Source: Phycisphaerales bacterium UBA4658
Lineage (GTDB): Bacteria > Planctomycetota > Phycisphaerae > Phycisphaerales > UBA1924
Assembly (NCBI GenBank): GCA_002405485.1
Contig: DHLW01000097.1
Location: 1 to 26,451, forward strand
Length of the DNA stretch: 26,451 bases
Direction of reading: 5' to 3'
This document shows positions 1-7,084 of the stretch, piece after piece. How positions within the stretch are numbered: the stretch's first letter is position 1; each line of letters begins with the position of its first letter. A program made the position numbers and the translations under genes. Under the pieces are notes generated by a model, which did no database searches, was not told where the DNA came from, and worked only from the letters and a program-made list of their open reading frames with translations.

Positions 1-1
1 C

Positions 2-634
2 GGCGCCAGACTCGACGCGCCGCCGTAGTGTCAGGAGCGTTGCCTTGCTGAGATCGGCGTGTGCTTCTCCTTTGCTCCCGGGCATCATCCCGCCGCCCGG
101 CTCGCCGCCGCCGGCCGAAAGAACCTCGCGTTTCCCACGATCTTCAACCTGCTCGGTCCGCTGGCCAATCCCGCCGGCGCGACCCGCCAAATCGTGGGGA
201 CATATTCGCTCCTCAACGCGGCCAAGCTCGCCGCGGCCCTCGGCAGACTCGGTGTCGAGCGCGCGTTGGTCGTTCACAGCGAGGATGGACTGGACGAACT
301 GACCACCACGGGAATCAACCACGTCTGGCACGTTGAGAGGGATGCCATCCGGCAGGAGCGACTCGACACCCAGGAGCTGGGCTTCGGCCCCGCATCGCTG
401 GATGATCTTCGAGCACACTCGCTGGATCAGGCCGTCGACATCGCCCGGTCGGTGCTCCGGGGCGAGCCCGGTCCTCGTCGCGATGTCGTCGAGCTCAACG
501 CGGGAGCATCGCTCTATGTGGCCGCGTGCGTCCCGACCATCGAGCAGGGGATCCAGGACGCGCGGCGTGCGATCCTGTCCGGCGCAGCCCTCAAAACGCT
601 CGAGCGGCTTGTCAGCATCACGGCTTCGACTTGA
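2..634 (+). pseudogene. trpD: Anthranilate phosphoribosyltransferase, C-terminal part, with an in-frame stop
   Basis: This is the C-terminal part of the enzyme that transfers phosphoribose from PRPP to anthranilate in tryptophan synthesis; the 5' part lies outside the window. Seen: the frame reads GARLDAPP, then TAG at 26-28, then CQERCLAEIGVCFSFAP in the same frame. Both sides match the family pattern LD-x-x-PE-x(4)-C-x-x-E-x-G-x-x-F-x-FAP with correct spacing, so the TAG sits where a Glu codon (GAG) is expected. Downstream the family blocks continue: FNLLGPLANPAGA, VHSEDGLDELT and LNAGASLYVA. An open frame could restart at the GTG at 59, but it would lack the PRPP-binding N-terminal half. 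The 3' end overlaps the convergent kinase gene by 17 bp. The identity is firm. Whether the stop is a real mutation or a sequencing error cannot be decided here. Confidence 0.85.
26..28 (+). other. In-frame amber codon within trpD
   Basis: TAG replaces the codon expected to encode the conserved Glu after LDAPP. One G-to-T change from GAG would explain it. TAG acts as an ordinary stop elsewhere in the window (the ends of mreD and of the SCO1 gene), so genome-wide reassignment of TAG is unlikely. Confidence 0.7.
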
Positions 635-3125
635 TCTCGGGCGATCGCGATGAAGTCAGTCGCTCCCGGAGCGCTTCGGTTCTTGACGCCGGAAGATCGC
701 GCCGTGGGATCAGCCACATCGACGCCTCCGCCTGATCGTCCTGGTCGATCCACAGAACAACGTCCACCGACGGCTGCTGATCCAGCCACGCGCGTATGGC
801 GTCGGCGGCCGGGGGCGACTTGAACGGCGACATTCCGATCACCGTCCGAAGCTCCGCCGACATCGTGGTCTCACGCTCGACGATGGTCGGGTCATTGTCC
901 GGCGACGGCGCGGCCAGCCCGATCAGTCCGTACCCCGCCTTGGAAAGCCGAGAGAGCCGAGCGTCGATCAACTCCTGCTGCGTCGCGCTCAGGGTCATGT
1001 TGTGCTTGAGCACGAACACGCGGGCTGGAGGAGCGGGGGGGAGCATCGCCGCTCCCTCTCCCTTGACCGCAGCCGCGGGGCGATCAGTCCGATTTCGATC
1101 TGGCCGAGTGCTCTTGACTTCGATCGCGGATTGTGCTGCGTGATCGATCTGCACGCCCGACTGTGCGATGCGATCCGTCGAGCCGGCCCCGGAGAGCTGC
1201 GGCATCGGCGGTGGGATCGGGCCTGCGGGAGCCGCCGGTGCGTCGGCGATCGTGATTGGAAGCTGCGAGAAGTCCGCCGAGTCCCACTCCTGGCTCGAGG
1301 CAGAGTCCGGATCCGGAACGCTCACGCCAGTCGGCATGTACTGTGCGATGTTGGACGCCGAGCGGAACACGTTGGGCACGAACCGACTCAAGAGGAACAG
1401 CGCGGTCCCCACAACGAGCACCAGCAGAGCAAAGAAGACGCCTGCATTGGGCGCACCTGGACCGTCCGCGCGCCGCGACTTCAGCCGGCCATACGCCCGC
1501 GCTCGTGCGTCGCGAGCACGCTGGCGGGCGCGAGAGAGCTGCTCAGCGGCCGTCAGCCCTGGAACGCGGTCGGGTGCCGCGACAACCGGAGCTGGCATCG
1601 CCACGCCAGCGCTTGCCGCCGCGGGAGCCAGCTCGTACCGGCCAGTCCACCAGCTCGACACCTTCAGAGCCGGACGCGTTCCGGCACCGAGGGTTGCACC
1701 CGCGAAGACTGGTGGCGCCGCGCTCGCGGCCGCAAACCTCGGGCCCACCGAAGCGGGCGTCCCCACGCGAGCCGCTCCGATCTCATCCAGGTCCGGCGTG
1801 TACGACGGCACATACGGCATCGCATCGCCGCCCGCCCGCATGCTGGGGAGGTCCACCGGTCGTACCGCCAGCGGATCGGATGCTCCCAGCACGGTCTCCA
1901 GGTCCAGGAGCATCGTCGAGACCGAGTCGTAACGCTTGTCGTAGTCGGCCATGGCGCGACGGATGATCCACCGGATCGCCTCCGGGCATGGACGGGAGAT
2001 CTGGCTGAGCCCGCCATGCGCAGGGAACGAGTTCTCGATGATCGAGTACAGCACCGCGCCGGCGGCATAGATGTCGAACTTGGCCCCGTCGACCTCGTGG
2101 ACCTTTACCCCGCGCAGGGCCATGCGCACCATCTCCGGGTCTCTGAAGTACTCCGTGCCGTGAGTCGTCAGCGTCATGCTCGAGCGAAGCGGCGTGACCA
2201 GCCCGAAGTCCACCAGATGGGCCTGACCATCGGAGACGATCACGTTGTCGGGCTTGACATCCTTGTGCCACAGACCGCCGGAGTGATAGGTGTGCAGCGT
2301 CCGAAGGATGTCTGCGGCATAGCCGATGCCCTCGATCAGATGGCGACCGCTCAGCCCGCTTCCGCCGGTGATCGCGTGCAGCCGCTGCATCGCGAGCGTC
2401 AGCGACTCGCCCGGCACATACCGCGTCACGTAATAGAACCGATCCTCGGTGAGTTCATGCTCCAGGATCAGTCCGAGCCGCTTGGCCGCGGGCAGCGCGC
2501 GGTTCTCTCGGACGATCTGCGGGAGGGTCGAACCGTCGGCGAGCGAGAAGCTCTTGATCACCACGCGATCCACGTCGCGCTGCCCCGACCGCGCCAGCGC
2601 TGCGAGCTTCTGCGCCGTCGGCTCGGCGACAAAGAGCCGGCTTCCCGATCCACCGCCCGGCAGCGAGCCGACGATGGTGTAGCCATCGAACTGCCCCTGG
2701 CGCTTCGAAGGCCGATCCGCTCCCGGCGCGTGCGCCATCGCCGCCGGCACCCGCTTCTCGATGCCCTCGGTCAGAGGGCTCAGCAGCAGCAGCCGGGCCG
2801 GATTGCCGATCACGATGCGATACAGACAGCCCACCGCCGCCTTCAGTTCGGCCTCGATCGCCCGCCCGTAGTGGGCCGAACTCGACCAGCGTCCGATCAG
2901 CACGTTCACGATCGTCAGCGGCACAAGCACGAGCGATGTCAGCAGCGCCCCAAAGAGCTTGAGCAGATCCAGCAGCGTGCTCTTGATGAAGCTGAACACG
3001 TGACGGATCAGCCAGCCGATGCCGCGAAAGACCGGCCCGGCGAGGAAGATCGCGGCCACAACCAGCGCGGGGACCGCGATGAGCAGCACGATCACCGTGA
3101 TCAGGATGGCTCCGACTTCACCCAC
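618..3125 (-). CDS. Membrane-bound Ser/Thr protein kinase with a C-terminal extracytoplasmic region
   Basis: Predicted Hanks-type Ser/Thr kinase of 835 residues. Seen: hydrophobic segments at about 6-32 and 56-78; a kinase domain at about 148-413 with glycine loop GSLPGGGSGS, VVIK lysine (about 191), alpha-C Glu, catalytic loop HKDVKPDN (Asp about 289), DFG (about 306) and DPE in place of APE, so all catalytic residues are present; a Pro/Ala-rich linker; a third membrane segment at about 562-583; and about 250 residues beyond it, the last 120 of which look folded. I recognise no family for that end. I chose the GTG at 3125 because AAAGGA lies 6 nt upstream; a GTG at 3176 in the same frame adds 17 polar residues without a better site. 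The sigma-factor gene is 62 bp upstream on the same strand, so co-transcription is likely. The function is inferred: membrane signalling that may control the linked sigma factor. Confidence 0.9.
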   Translation of the reverse strand: MGEVGAILITVIVLLIAVPALVVAAIFLAGPVFRGIGWLIRHVFSFIKSTLLDLLKLFGALLTSLVLVPLTIVNVLIGRWSSSAHYGRAIEAELKAAVGCLYRIVIGNPARLLLLSPLTEGIEKRVPAAMAHAPGADRPSKRQGQFDGYTIVGSLPGGGSGSRLFVAEPTAQKLAALARSGQRDVDRVVIKSFSLADGSTLPQIVRENRALPAAKRLGLILEHELTEDRFYYVTRYVPGESLTLAMQRLHAITGGSGLSGRHLIEGIGYAADILRTLHTYHSGGLWHKDVKPDNVIVSDGQAHLVDFGLVTPLRSSMTLTTHGTEYFRDPEMVRMALRGVKVHEVDGAKFDIYAAGAVLYSIIENSFPAHGGLSQISRPCPEAIRWIIRRAMADYDKRYDSVSTMLLDLETVLGASDPLAVRPVDLPSMRAGGDAMPYVPSYTPDLDEIGAARVGTPASVGPRFAAASAAPPVFAGATLGAGTRPALKVSSWWTGRYELAPAAASAGVAMPAPVVAAPDRVPGLTAAEQLSRARQRARDARARAYGRLKSRRADGPGAPNAGVFFALLVLVVGTALFLLSRFVPNVFRSASNIAQYMPTGVSVPDPDSASSQEWDSADFSQLPITIADAPAAPAGPIPPPMPQLSGAGSTDRIAQSGVQIDHAAQSAIEVKSTRPDRNRTDRPAAAVKGEGAAMLPPAPPARVFVLKHNMTLSATQQELIDARLSRLSKAGYGLIGLAAPSPDNDPTIVERETTMSAELRTVIGMSPFKSPPAADAIRAWLDQQPSVDVVLWIDQDDQAEASMWLIPRRDLPASRTEALRERLTSSRSPEIKSKP

Positions 3126-3187
3126 GTTGAGTCCTTTCGTCTCACTGACCGTGCCGAGGCGGCCGCAGCACTCCACGCAGGCGTCCG

Positions 3188-3961
3188 CTACGCGCCGAGC
3201 CGATCATCCTGGCGACGCAACTCCATCTGTCGCGAGTAGATCTCGCCTATCGCGTCGTCAAACAGAGCGTCATCGGCCTTGCTGGGATTCAGCGCCAGTC
3301 CGTTTCGCTCCGCTTCGCCCAGCTCGTCATCCGTGAACGAATATGTCGCAACCACCTCGCGAAGTCGATCCCGCAGCAGATCGCGAACCTTGGCCAGTCG
3401 CCGGCTCACCGTCGGTTCACTGATGCCCATCGCCTCGGCAACCTCCTTGCCGGGCTTGTTGTCCAGAACCCGCATCCGATAGATCGAAAAGTCCATGAAG
3501 TCGCTCTCCCGCTCGACCATGCGGATCGCGGCCTCGACCTTGGCCCGGAACATCGCGGCCTCATACTCGGCGTCGGCGCCGATCGCCGCGGAGGCGACCA
3601 TCCACGACTCGTCCAGTTCGCCAGTCTTGCGCTTGCCGACGCTGCCGTTCTTGCTCGCCCCGCCACGCTTCTGAGCGTTCCGTCGATCGAGCTCGTCCCC
3701 CAGCACGTGCTTGGCGATGGCCAGCAGCCACGTCGAGAATCGAGCGCCACGCGTCGGGTCGAATCGATCGATCGAGTCGGAGAGCGCCGCGAGCGTCTCC
3801 TGAGACAAGTCACGCACCGTCTCGACACCGATCCGCCCCTTGCCCCACTTCGTGAGCTGGGCACGCAAGACCGGCCCGAAGGTCTGCCAAAGGTCAAACC
3901 ACGCGGCCTGGTCATTGGCGCGGAGGCGAGACACGAAGCTGGTGGTGATCGAGTTCAGCAT
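3188..3961 (-). CDS. RNA polymerase sigma-70 family (ECF-like) sigma factor
   Basis: Predicted sigma factor of 257 residues. Region 2 lies at about 5-85, with DLSQETLAALSDSIDRFDP and FSTWLLAIAKHVLGDELDRR matching the 2.1-2.4 helices. Region 4 lies at about 140-190, with the helix-turn-helix GKEVAEAMGISEPTVSRRL followed by a helix rich in Arg and Lys. A charged linker separates them. A tail of about 60 residues after region 4 contains an acidic stretch and is longer than in a minimal ECF factor. I chose the ATG at 3961 because MLNSITTSFVSRLRANDQAAW resembles planctomycete sigma N-termini; a GTG at 4009 would add 16 unlikely residues. No anti-sigma gene is adjacent. Instead the Ser/Thr kinase follows 62 bp downstream, and planctomycete ECF groups linked to kinases are known. 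Regulation by phosphorylation is an inference. Confidence 0.88.
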   Translation of the reverse strand: MLNSITTSFVSRLRANDQAAWFDLWQTFGPVLRAQLTKWGKGRIGVETVRDLSQETLAALSDSIDRFDPTRGARFSTWLLAIAKHVLGDELDRRNAQKRGGASKNGSVGKRKTGELDESWMVASAAIGADAEYEAAMFRAKVEAAIRMVERESDFMDFSIYRMRVLDNKPGKEVAEAMGISEPTVSRRLAKVRDLLRDRLREVVATYSFTDDELGEAERNGLALNPSKADDALFDDAIGEIYSRQMELRRQDDRLGA

Positions 3962-4311
3962 CCCACGTCTCTGGCCATGGCCACGGTTCCCGACCGAGGC
4001 CGAGCACACGCCGTTCCCGCGGCAGGTGCTCCACCTGATTCAAATGATAAGTCGCTCTCTTGATCGGAAAGCGCCCCGCCTGTTTTCGCGGTCCCCATGG
4101 TCCGCGGCAGGGTCCGCCGCTTCCCAGCGGGCAGGACGCCGACCGAGACCCACCGGAATTCTCGAGTCCGCGTGAAAATCGATCCCCGGTAATCCGAATC
4201 AGCCCTCACCGCCAGTGTCGGCGCGTGATCCGATGCGATGGCGTCGCACCCACCGGCTCGGTCGTCCATCTGGATGATCCGCCGAGCCACTTGTCAGGAG
4301 GACCAGCAGTC
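3962..4311. other. Intergenic region between the divergent sigma-factor and coiled-coil genes
   Basis: These 350 bp hold no credible gene; the open frames crossing it are extensions of the flanking genes. The most AT-rich spot is near 4039-4052. On the minus strand it gives TATCAT (4044-4049), five of six to a -10 box, about 80 bases before the sigma-factor start, but no convincing -35 box lies at the right distance. A short inverted repeat CGCGG/CCGCG encloses the CCATGG near 4096. AGGAGG at 4296-4301 precedes the plus-strand start. Confidence 0.6.
4044..4049 (-). promoter_or_regulatory. Possible -10 box for the sigma-kinase operon
   Basis: TATCAT on the minus strand lies in the only AT-rich patch of the divergent intergenic region, placing a start about 75 bases before the sigma ATG. 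The -35 position has only a weak match (TTTCCG at 15 bp spacing). This is speculative, since the operon could use an alternative sigma factor with other boxes. Confidence 0.2.
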
Positions 4312-5319
4312 ATGCCCGTTTCCAAGTATGTCGTTCGCGGCGGCGCGATCGCGGTCGTGGGCCTTGGCGCTCTGGTGGTCGTTGCCGGTCCGGACCGCGT
4401 CCGGGCCCTGTTCACACAGGCCCAGTCGGCGGTGAACGACCAGATCGACGCCCAGATCAAGGACCCCGTCGCGCTCCGCCAGCAGATCCGCACGCTCGCC
4501 GAGCAGTACCCCAAGCGCATCAGCGAACTCCGCGGCGATCTGGCGCAGCTCAAGGCCCAGCAGGCCCAGCTCCAGCGAGACTTGCAGGTCGCCAATCGCG
4601 TCGTCGAGATGGCCGATCAGGACTTTGACAAGCTCTCGCTCGCACTCCAGCACGCCACCGCCGCGGCCATTCAGAACGTCTCACTCGGCTCGGAGACCGC
4701 CGACACCGCGCAGGGTCACTCCGGCGTGGTGATCGTCTTCAAGAACGAGCGGCTGGAGATCCCCGCCGCCCAGAGCAAGGCCAATCAGGTGGTCGCCACC
4801 CGCGCCGCCTATGCCGGTCGAGCCGCGGACATCCAGCGTGACCTCGGCTATCTCACCCAGCAGGAGCAGCAGCTCAGCCAGCTCGTGCAGAAGCTCGAAC
4901 AGGAGCAGATGAGCTTCAACACGCAGATGATGGACCTGGATCGCCAGATCGATGCCATCGGCCGGAATGATCGCATGATCTCCATCATGACCGATCGCCA
5001 GAAGACGCTCGACGAGCAGTCGCGCTATCGCGCCGCCAGCCTGGACCAGATCACAACCAAGCTCGCTGACATCCGCGCCCGGCAGGAGGCCCAGCTCAAC
5101 CATCTCGGCAAGCTGCAGGACCGCTTCCAGTACGAGGACGCGGCCAAGCAGGCGCTCGATCGCGAGAACGCCACGAACGCCGCCCGTCGACCGCAGCCGA
5201 GCATCAGGCCCTCGGTGATCGAGATCAACCCCGATCGCCTCCCCCCGGCGCCCCCGGCGAACTCCACGTCGAGCCCCGGCCCGCAATCGCCCGCGGGCTC
5301 AGCAGGCACCTCTTCGTGA
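4312..5319 (+). CDS. Membrane-anchored coiled-coil protein, function unknown
   Basis: A 335-residue protein that I do not recognise. Seen: an N-terminal hydrophobic segment at about 7-29 following a short basic head; long Gln/Glu/Leu/Arg-rich heptad-like stretches at about 45-95 and 145-290, typical of extended coiled coil; a short non-coil stretch between them (about 108-135) with the hydrophobic run GVVIVF; and a Pro/Ser-rich tail from about 300. The start is the ATG with AGGAGG about 10 nt upstream; an open frame reaching back to 4060 has no such site. It is transcribed away from the sigma-kinase operon and is followed by a strong intrinsic terminator, so it is probably a single-gene unit. 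The general build resembles membrane-tethered scaffold proteins, but no functional claim can be made from sequence alone. Confidence 0.8.
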   Translation: MPVSKYVVRGGAIAVVGLGALVVVAGPDRVRALFTQAQSAVNDQIDAQIKDPVALRQQIRTLAEQYPKRISELRGDLAQLKAQQAQLQRDLQVANRVVEMADQDFDKLSLALQHATAAAIQNVSLGSETADTAQGHSGVVIVFKNERLEIPAAQSKANQVVATRAAYAGRAADIQRDLGYLTQQEQQLSQLVQKLEQEQMSFNTQMMDLDRQIDAIGRNDRMISIMTDRQKTLDEQSRYRAASLDQITTKLADIRARQEAQLNHLGKLQDRFQYEDAAKQALDRENATNAARRPQPSIRPSVIEINPDRLPPAPPANSTSSPGPQSPAGSAGTSS

Positions 5320-5352
5320 TCAAGTGCCGATGACGGATCATCCCACTTCCCA

Positions 5353-5395
5353 GCCGCCGGGCCGCGAACAACGGCTCGGCGGCTTTCTCGTTCTT
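5353..5395 (+). terminator. Intrinsic terminator after the coiled-coil gene
   Basis: A 12-bp stem, GCCGCCGGGCCG (5353-5364) paired with CGGCTCGGCGGC (5372-5383), has one G-U pair and a 7-nt loop, CGAACAA. It is followed directly by a T-rich tract, TTTCTCGTTCTT. It lies 33 bp after the stop codon at 5319. Confidence 0.85.
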
Positions 5396-5813
5396 CGGAC
5401 AACTCAACCCCGGGTCCCGGCTCAATGACTCAGTCGCTTCCGAAAGAGTCACGGCGTCCGGTACCGTCCGGTCCCACTTCATCCCGAACAACCTCGCGGC
5501 CAGCTCGAAGGTGCGCCGGAACGTGCAACTCCGCATGCTGATCGTCGGTGTGGCCCTGAACCGATGGCTCTGCACCAAGCACGCCGAGAACGCGACCGAC
5601 GATCGTCCCGGTATGGACAAGCTCCCGGATTTCCCGCGCGTGGTCGTCGGCGCGCTCAGGCCCGAGCGGTGCCCGCAGAGCAGTTCAACTGGCCGTCGCA
5701 CATGCGTAAGGATTCTGATTGGATACATGGCTTTCCCGAGGAGAGACGTGGGTTTGGGCGGTGATTCGCCAAACACCCCCCGATCCGACTACGCTTCAAC
5801 ATCTCCCAGAGCC

Positions 5814-5819
5814 GATAAT
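5814..5819 (+). promoter_or_regulatory. Possible -10 box of the mreB operon
   Basis: GATAAT matches five of six positions of the -10 consensus and would start a transcript near 5826, giving a leader of about 90 bases before the mreB GTG. No good -35 box is present at 16-18 bp, so the call is weak. Confidence 0.25.
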
Positions 5820-5830
5820 CTCGGCCTGTT

Positions 5831-5846
5831 CGGGGCGTGTGCCCCG
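5831..5846 (+). other. Hairpin in the mreB leader
   Basis: CGGGGC-GTGT-GCCCCG is a perfect 6-bp GC stem with a tetraloop, with no T-run after it. It lies about 70 bases before the mreB start. If transcription starts near 5826 it would sit at the 5' end of the message, where such stems can protect mRNA. Confidence 0.4.
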
Positions 5847-5918
5847 GGAGACGACGAGGGTACCGCCCGAGGAACCGCTTGAAGGTCGCTCGCAGACCTT
5901 GGCAAGGACTGCCCACCG

Positions 5919-6965
5919 GTGTTTGATCGACTGTTCGGCCTGTTCAGCGTGGACATGGGGATCGACCTCGGGACGTGCAACACCCTCGTTGCCGTTCGGG
6001 GTCAGGGAATCGTTCTGAATGAGCCGAGTGTTGTTGCCGTCTGGAAGGGCACCAACCGCGTGGTGCGCAACGGTGAAGCCGTCGGTTGGATGGCCAAGGA
6101 GATGCTTGGCAAGACGCCCGGCACCATCACCGCCATCCGCCCGCTGAAAGACGGCGTGATCAGCGACTTTGAGATCACCGAGGCGATGCTCGGGTACTTC
6201 ATTCGCAAAGTCACCGGGAAGAACAAGCTCATTCGCCCTCGTGTGGTGATCTCCATTCCTTCGGGCATCACCGCCGTGGAGAAGCAGGCCGTCTACGGCT
6301 CGGCCGAGCGTGCCGGCGCGAGGCGGACCTATCTCATCGAGGAGCCGATTGCCGCCGCCATCGGCGCGGGCCTTCCGTTTGCCGAGCCGACGGCGAGCAT
6401 GATCGTCGACATCGGCGGCGGCACGACCGAGGTCGCGATCATGTCTCTGGGTGATATCGCCGTCTGTGAGTCCGTCCGCGTCGCGGGCGACGACATGGAC
6501 GAGGCGATCATCAACCACATGAAAAAGACGTATAATCTGATGATCGGCGAGCAGACCGCCGAACGGATCAAGATCGACATCGGCTCCGCCGCCCCCGTCG
6601 GCGATGAGAAGACCATGGAGGTCCGCGGCCGAGACATGATCAGCGGCCTGCCGAGAAAGACCGTCGTGAGCTCCGAGGAGATCCGCGAGGCCCTCCAGGA
6701 ACCCGTGAGCGCGATCACCGAGGCCGTCACCCGCACTCTGGAACGGGCCGAGCCCGAACTCGCCGCCGATCTTGTCGAAAATGGCGTGACCATGGCCGGC
6801 GGCGGCTCGCTCCTCAGAGGGCTCGACGTGGTCGTCTCCAACGCCACCGGCTTGCCCGTCAAGATCGCCGACGATCCGCTCACCTGCGTCGCCCGGGGCA
6901 CGGCAATCTACCTCGAGCACATCGAGGAGTGGAAGATCACTCTGGAGAGCGACCTGGATGTGTGA
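5919..6965 (+). CDS. mreB: Rod-shape-determining actin-like protein MreB
   Basis: MreB is an actin-like ATPase that polymerises under the membrane and guides peptidoglycan synthesis with MreC, MreD and the elongation enzymes. Seen in the 348 residues, the usual family length: phosphate-1 loop DLGTCNT (16-22), VVAVW, a SIPSGITAVEKQAV block, EEPIAAAIGAGLP, phosphate-2 motif MIVDIGGGTTEVAIMSLG, and the adenosine motif MAGGGSLLRGL near the end. The start is GTG (MFDRLFGLFSVDMGIDLGTCNT), giving the standard short head before the first motif; AAGGA lies about 12 nt upstream. It is first in an operon with mreC 119 bp downstream, then mreD. The gap contains two small hairpins, which may set the ratio of mreB to mreCD message. 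The identification is firm. Confidence 0.97.
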   Translation: MFDRLFGLFSVDMGIDLGTCNTLVAVRGQGIVLNEPSVVAVWKGTNRVVRNGEAVGWMAKEMLGKTPGTITAIRPLKDGVISDFEITEAMLGYFIRKVTGKNKLIRPRVVISIPSGITAVEKQAVYGSAERAGARRTYLIEEPIAAAIGAGLPFAEPTASMIVDIGGGTTEVAIMSLGDIAVCESVRVAGDDMDEAIINHMKKTYNLMIGEQTAERIKIDIGSAAPVGDEKTMEVRGRDMISGLPRKTVVSSEEIREALQEPVSAITEAVTRTLERAEPELAADLVENGVTMAGGGSLLRGLDVVVSNATGLPVKIADDPLTCVARGTAIYLEHIEEWKITLESDLDV

Positions 6966-6984
6966 GCGGCGGTGAGCACAGACA

Positions 6985-7018
6985 CTCGGCCATCAGCCGA
7001 GCACATCGGCCTCGCCGA
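6985..7018 (+). other. Two tandem hairpins between mreB and mreC
   Basis: CTCGGC-CATCA-GCCGAG (6985-7001) is a perfect 6-bp stem, followed after 4 nt by TCGGC-CTC-GCCGA (7006-7018). The arms of the two hairpins are also complementary to each other, so alternative pairing is possible. There is no T-run, so this is not a classical terminator. It may be a stabiliser or processing signal. Confidence 0.45.
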
Positions 7019-7084
7019 ACGGGAGCGCAGCACGGGGGCTGACAAGAGACTGGAAGCGCAGAACTGTCAAATGGTCCACCCCGC

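Larger units (their letters stand above)
5396..5918. other. Non-coding region upstream of mreB
   Basis: About 520 bp with no convincing gene. An open frame of 123 codons on the plus strand (5511-5882) and one of 183 codons on the minus strand (5225-5776) lack a ribosome-binding site, recognisable domains and normal composition, and the minus one runs into the preceding gene. The right part probably holds the mreB promoter and leader: a GATAAT at 5814-5819 and a hairpin at 5831-5846. I found no tRNA or known RNA fold here by eye. Confidence 0.55.

Noticed and set aside
1002..3239. 745-codon plus-strand open frame opposite the kinase
   Set aside because: Rich in Arg and His with no domain, which is typical of the antisense of a high-GC gene; the minus strand encodes a clear kinase.
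4681..5286. 201-codon minus-strand frame with leucine-rich content
   Set aside because: It is the mirror of the coiled-coil gene's periodic codons; the Leu-rich repeats are the complement of the CAG/GAG-rich sense strand.
5225..5776. 183-codon open frame on the minus strand between the coiled-coil gene and mreB
   Set aside because: It runs 95 bp into the preceding gene, crosses its terminator, has no ribosome-binding site and contains no recognisable domain; its composition is that of an antisense shadow.
5511..5882. 123-codon open frame on the plus strand upstream of mreB
   Set aside because: No ribosome-binding site, mixed low-complexity content, and it would run through the likely mreB promoter and leader.
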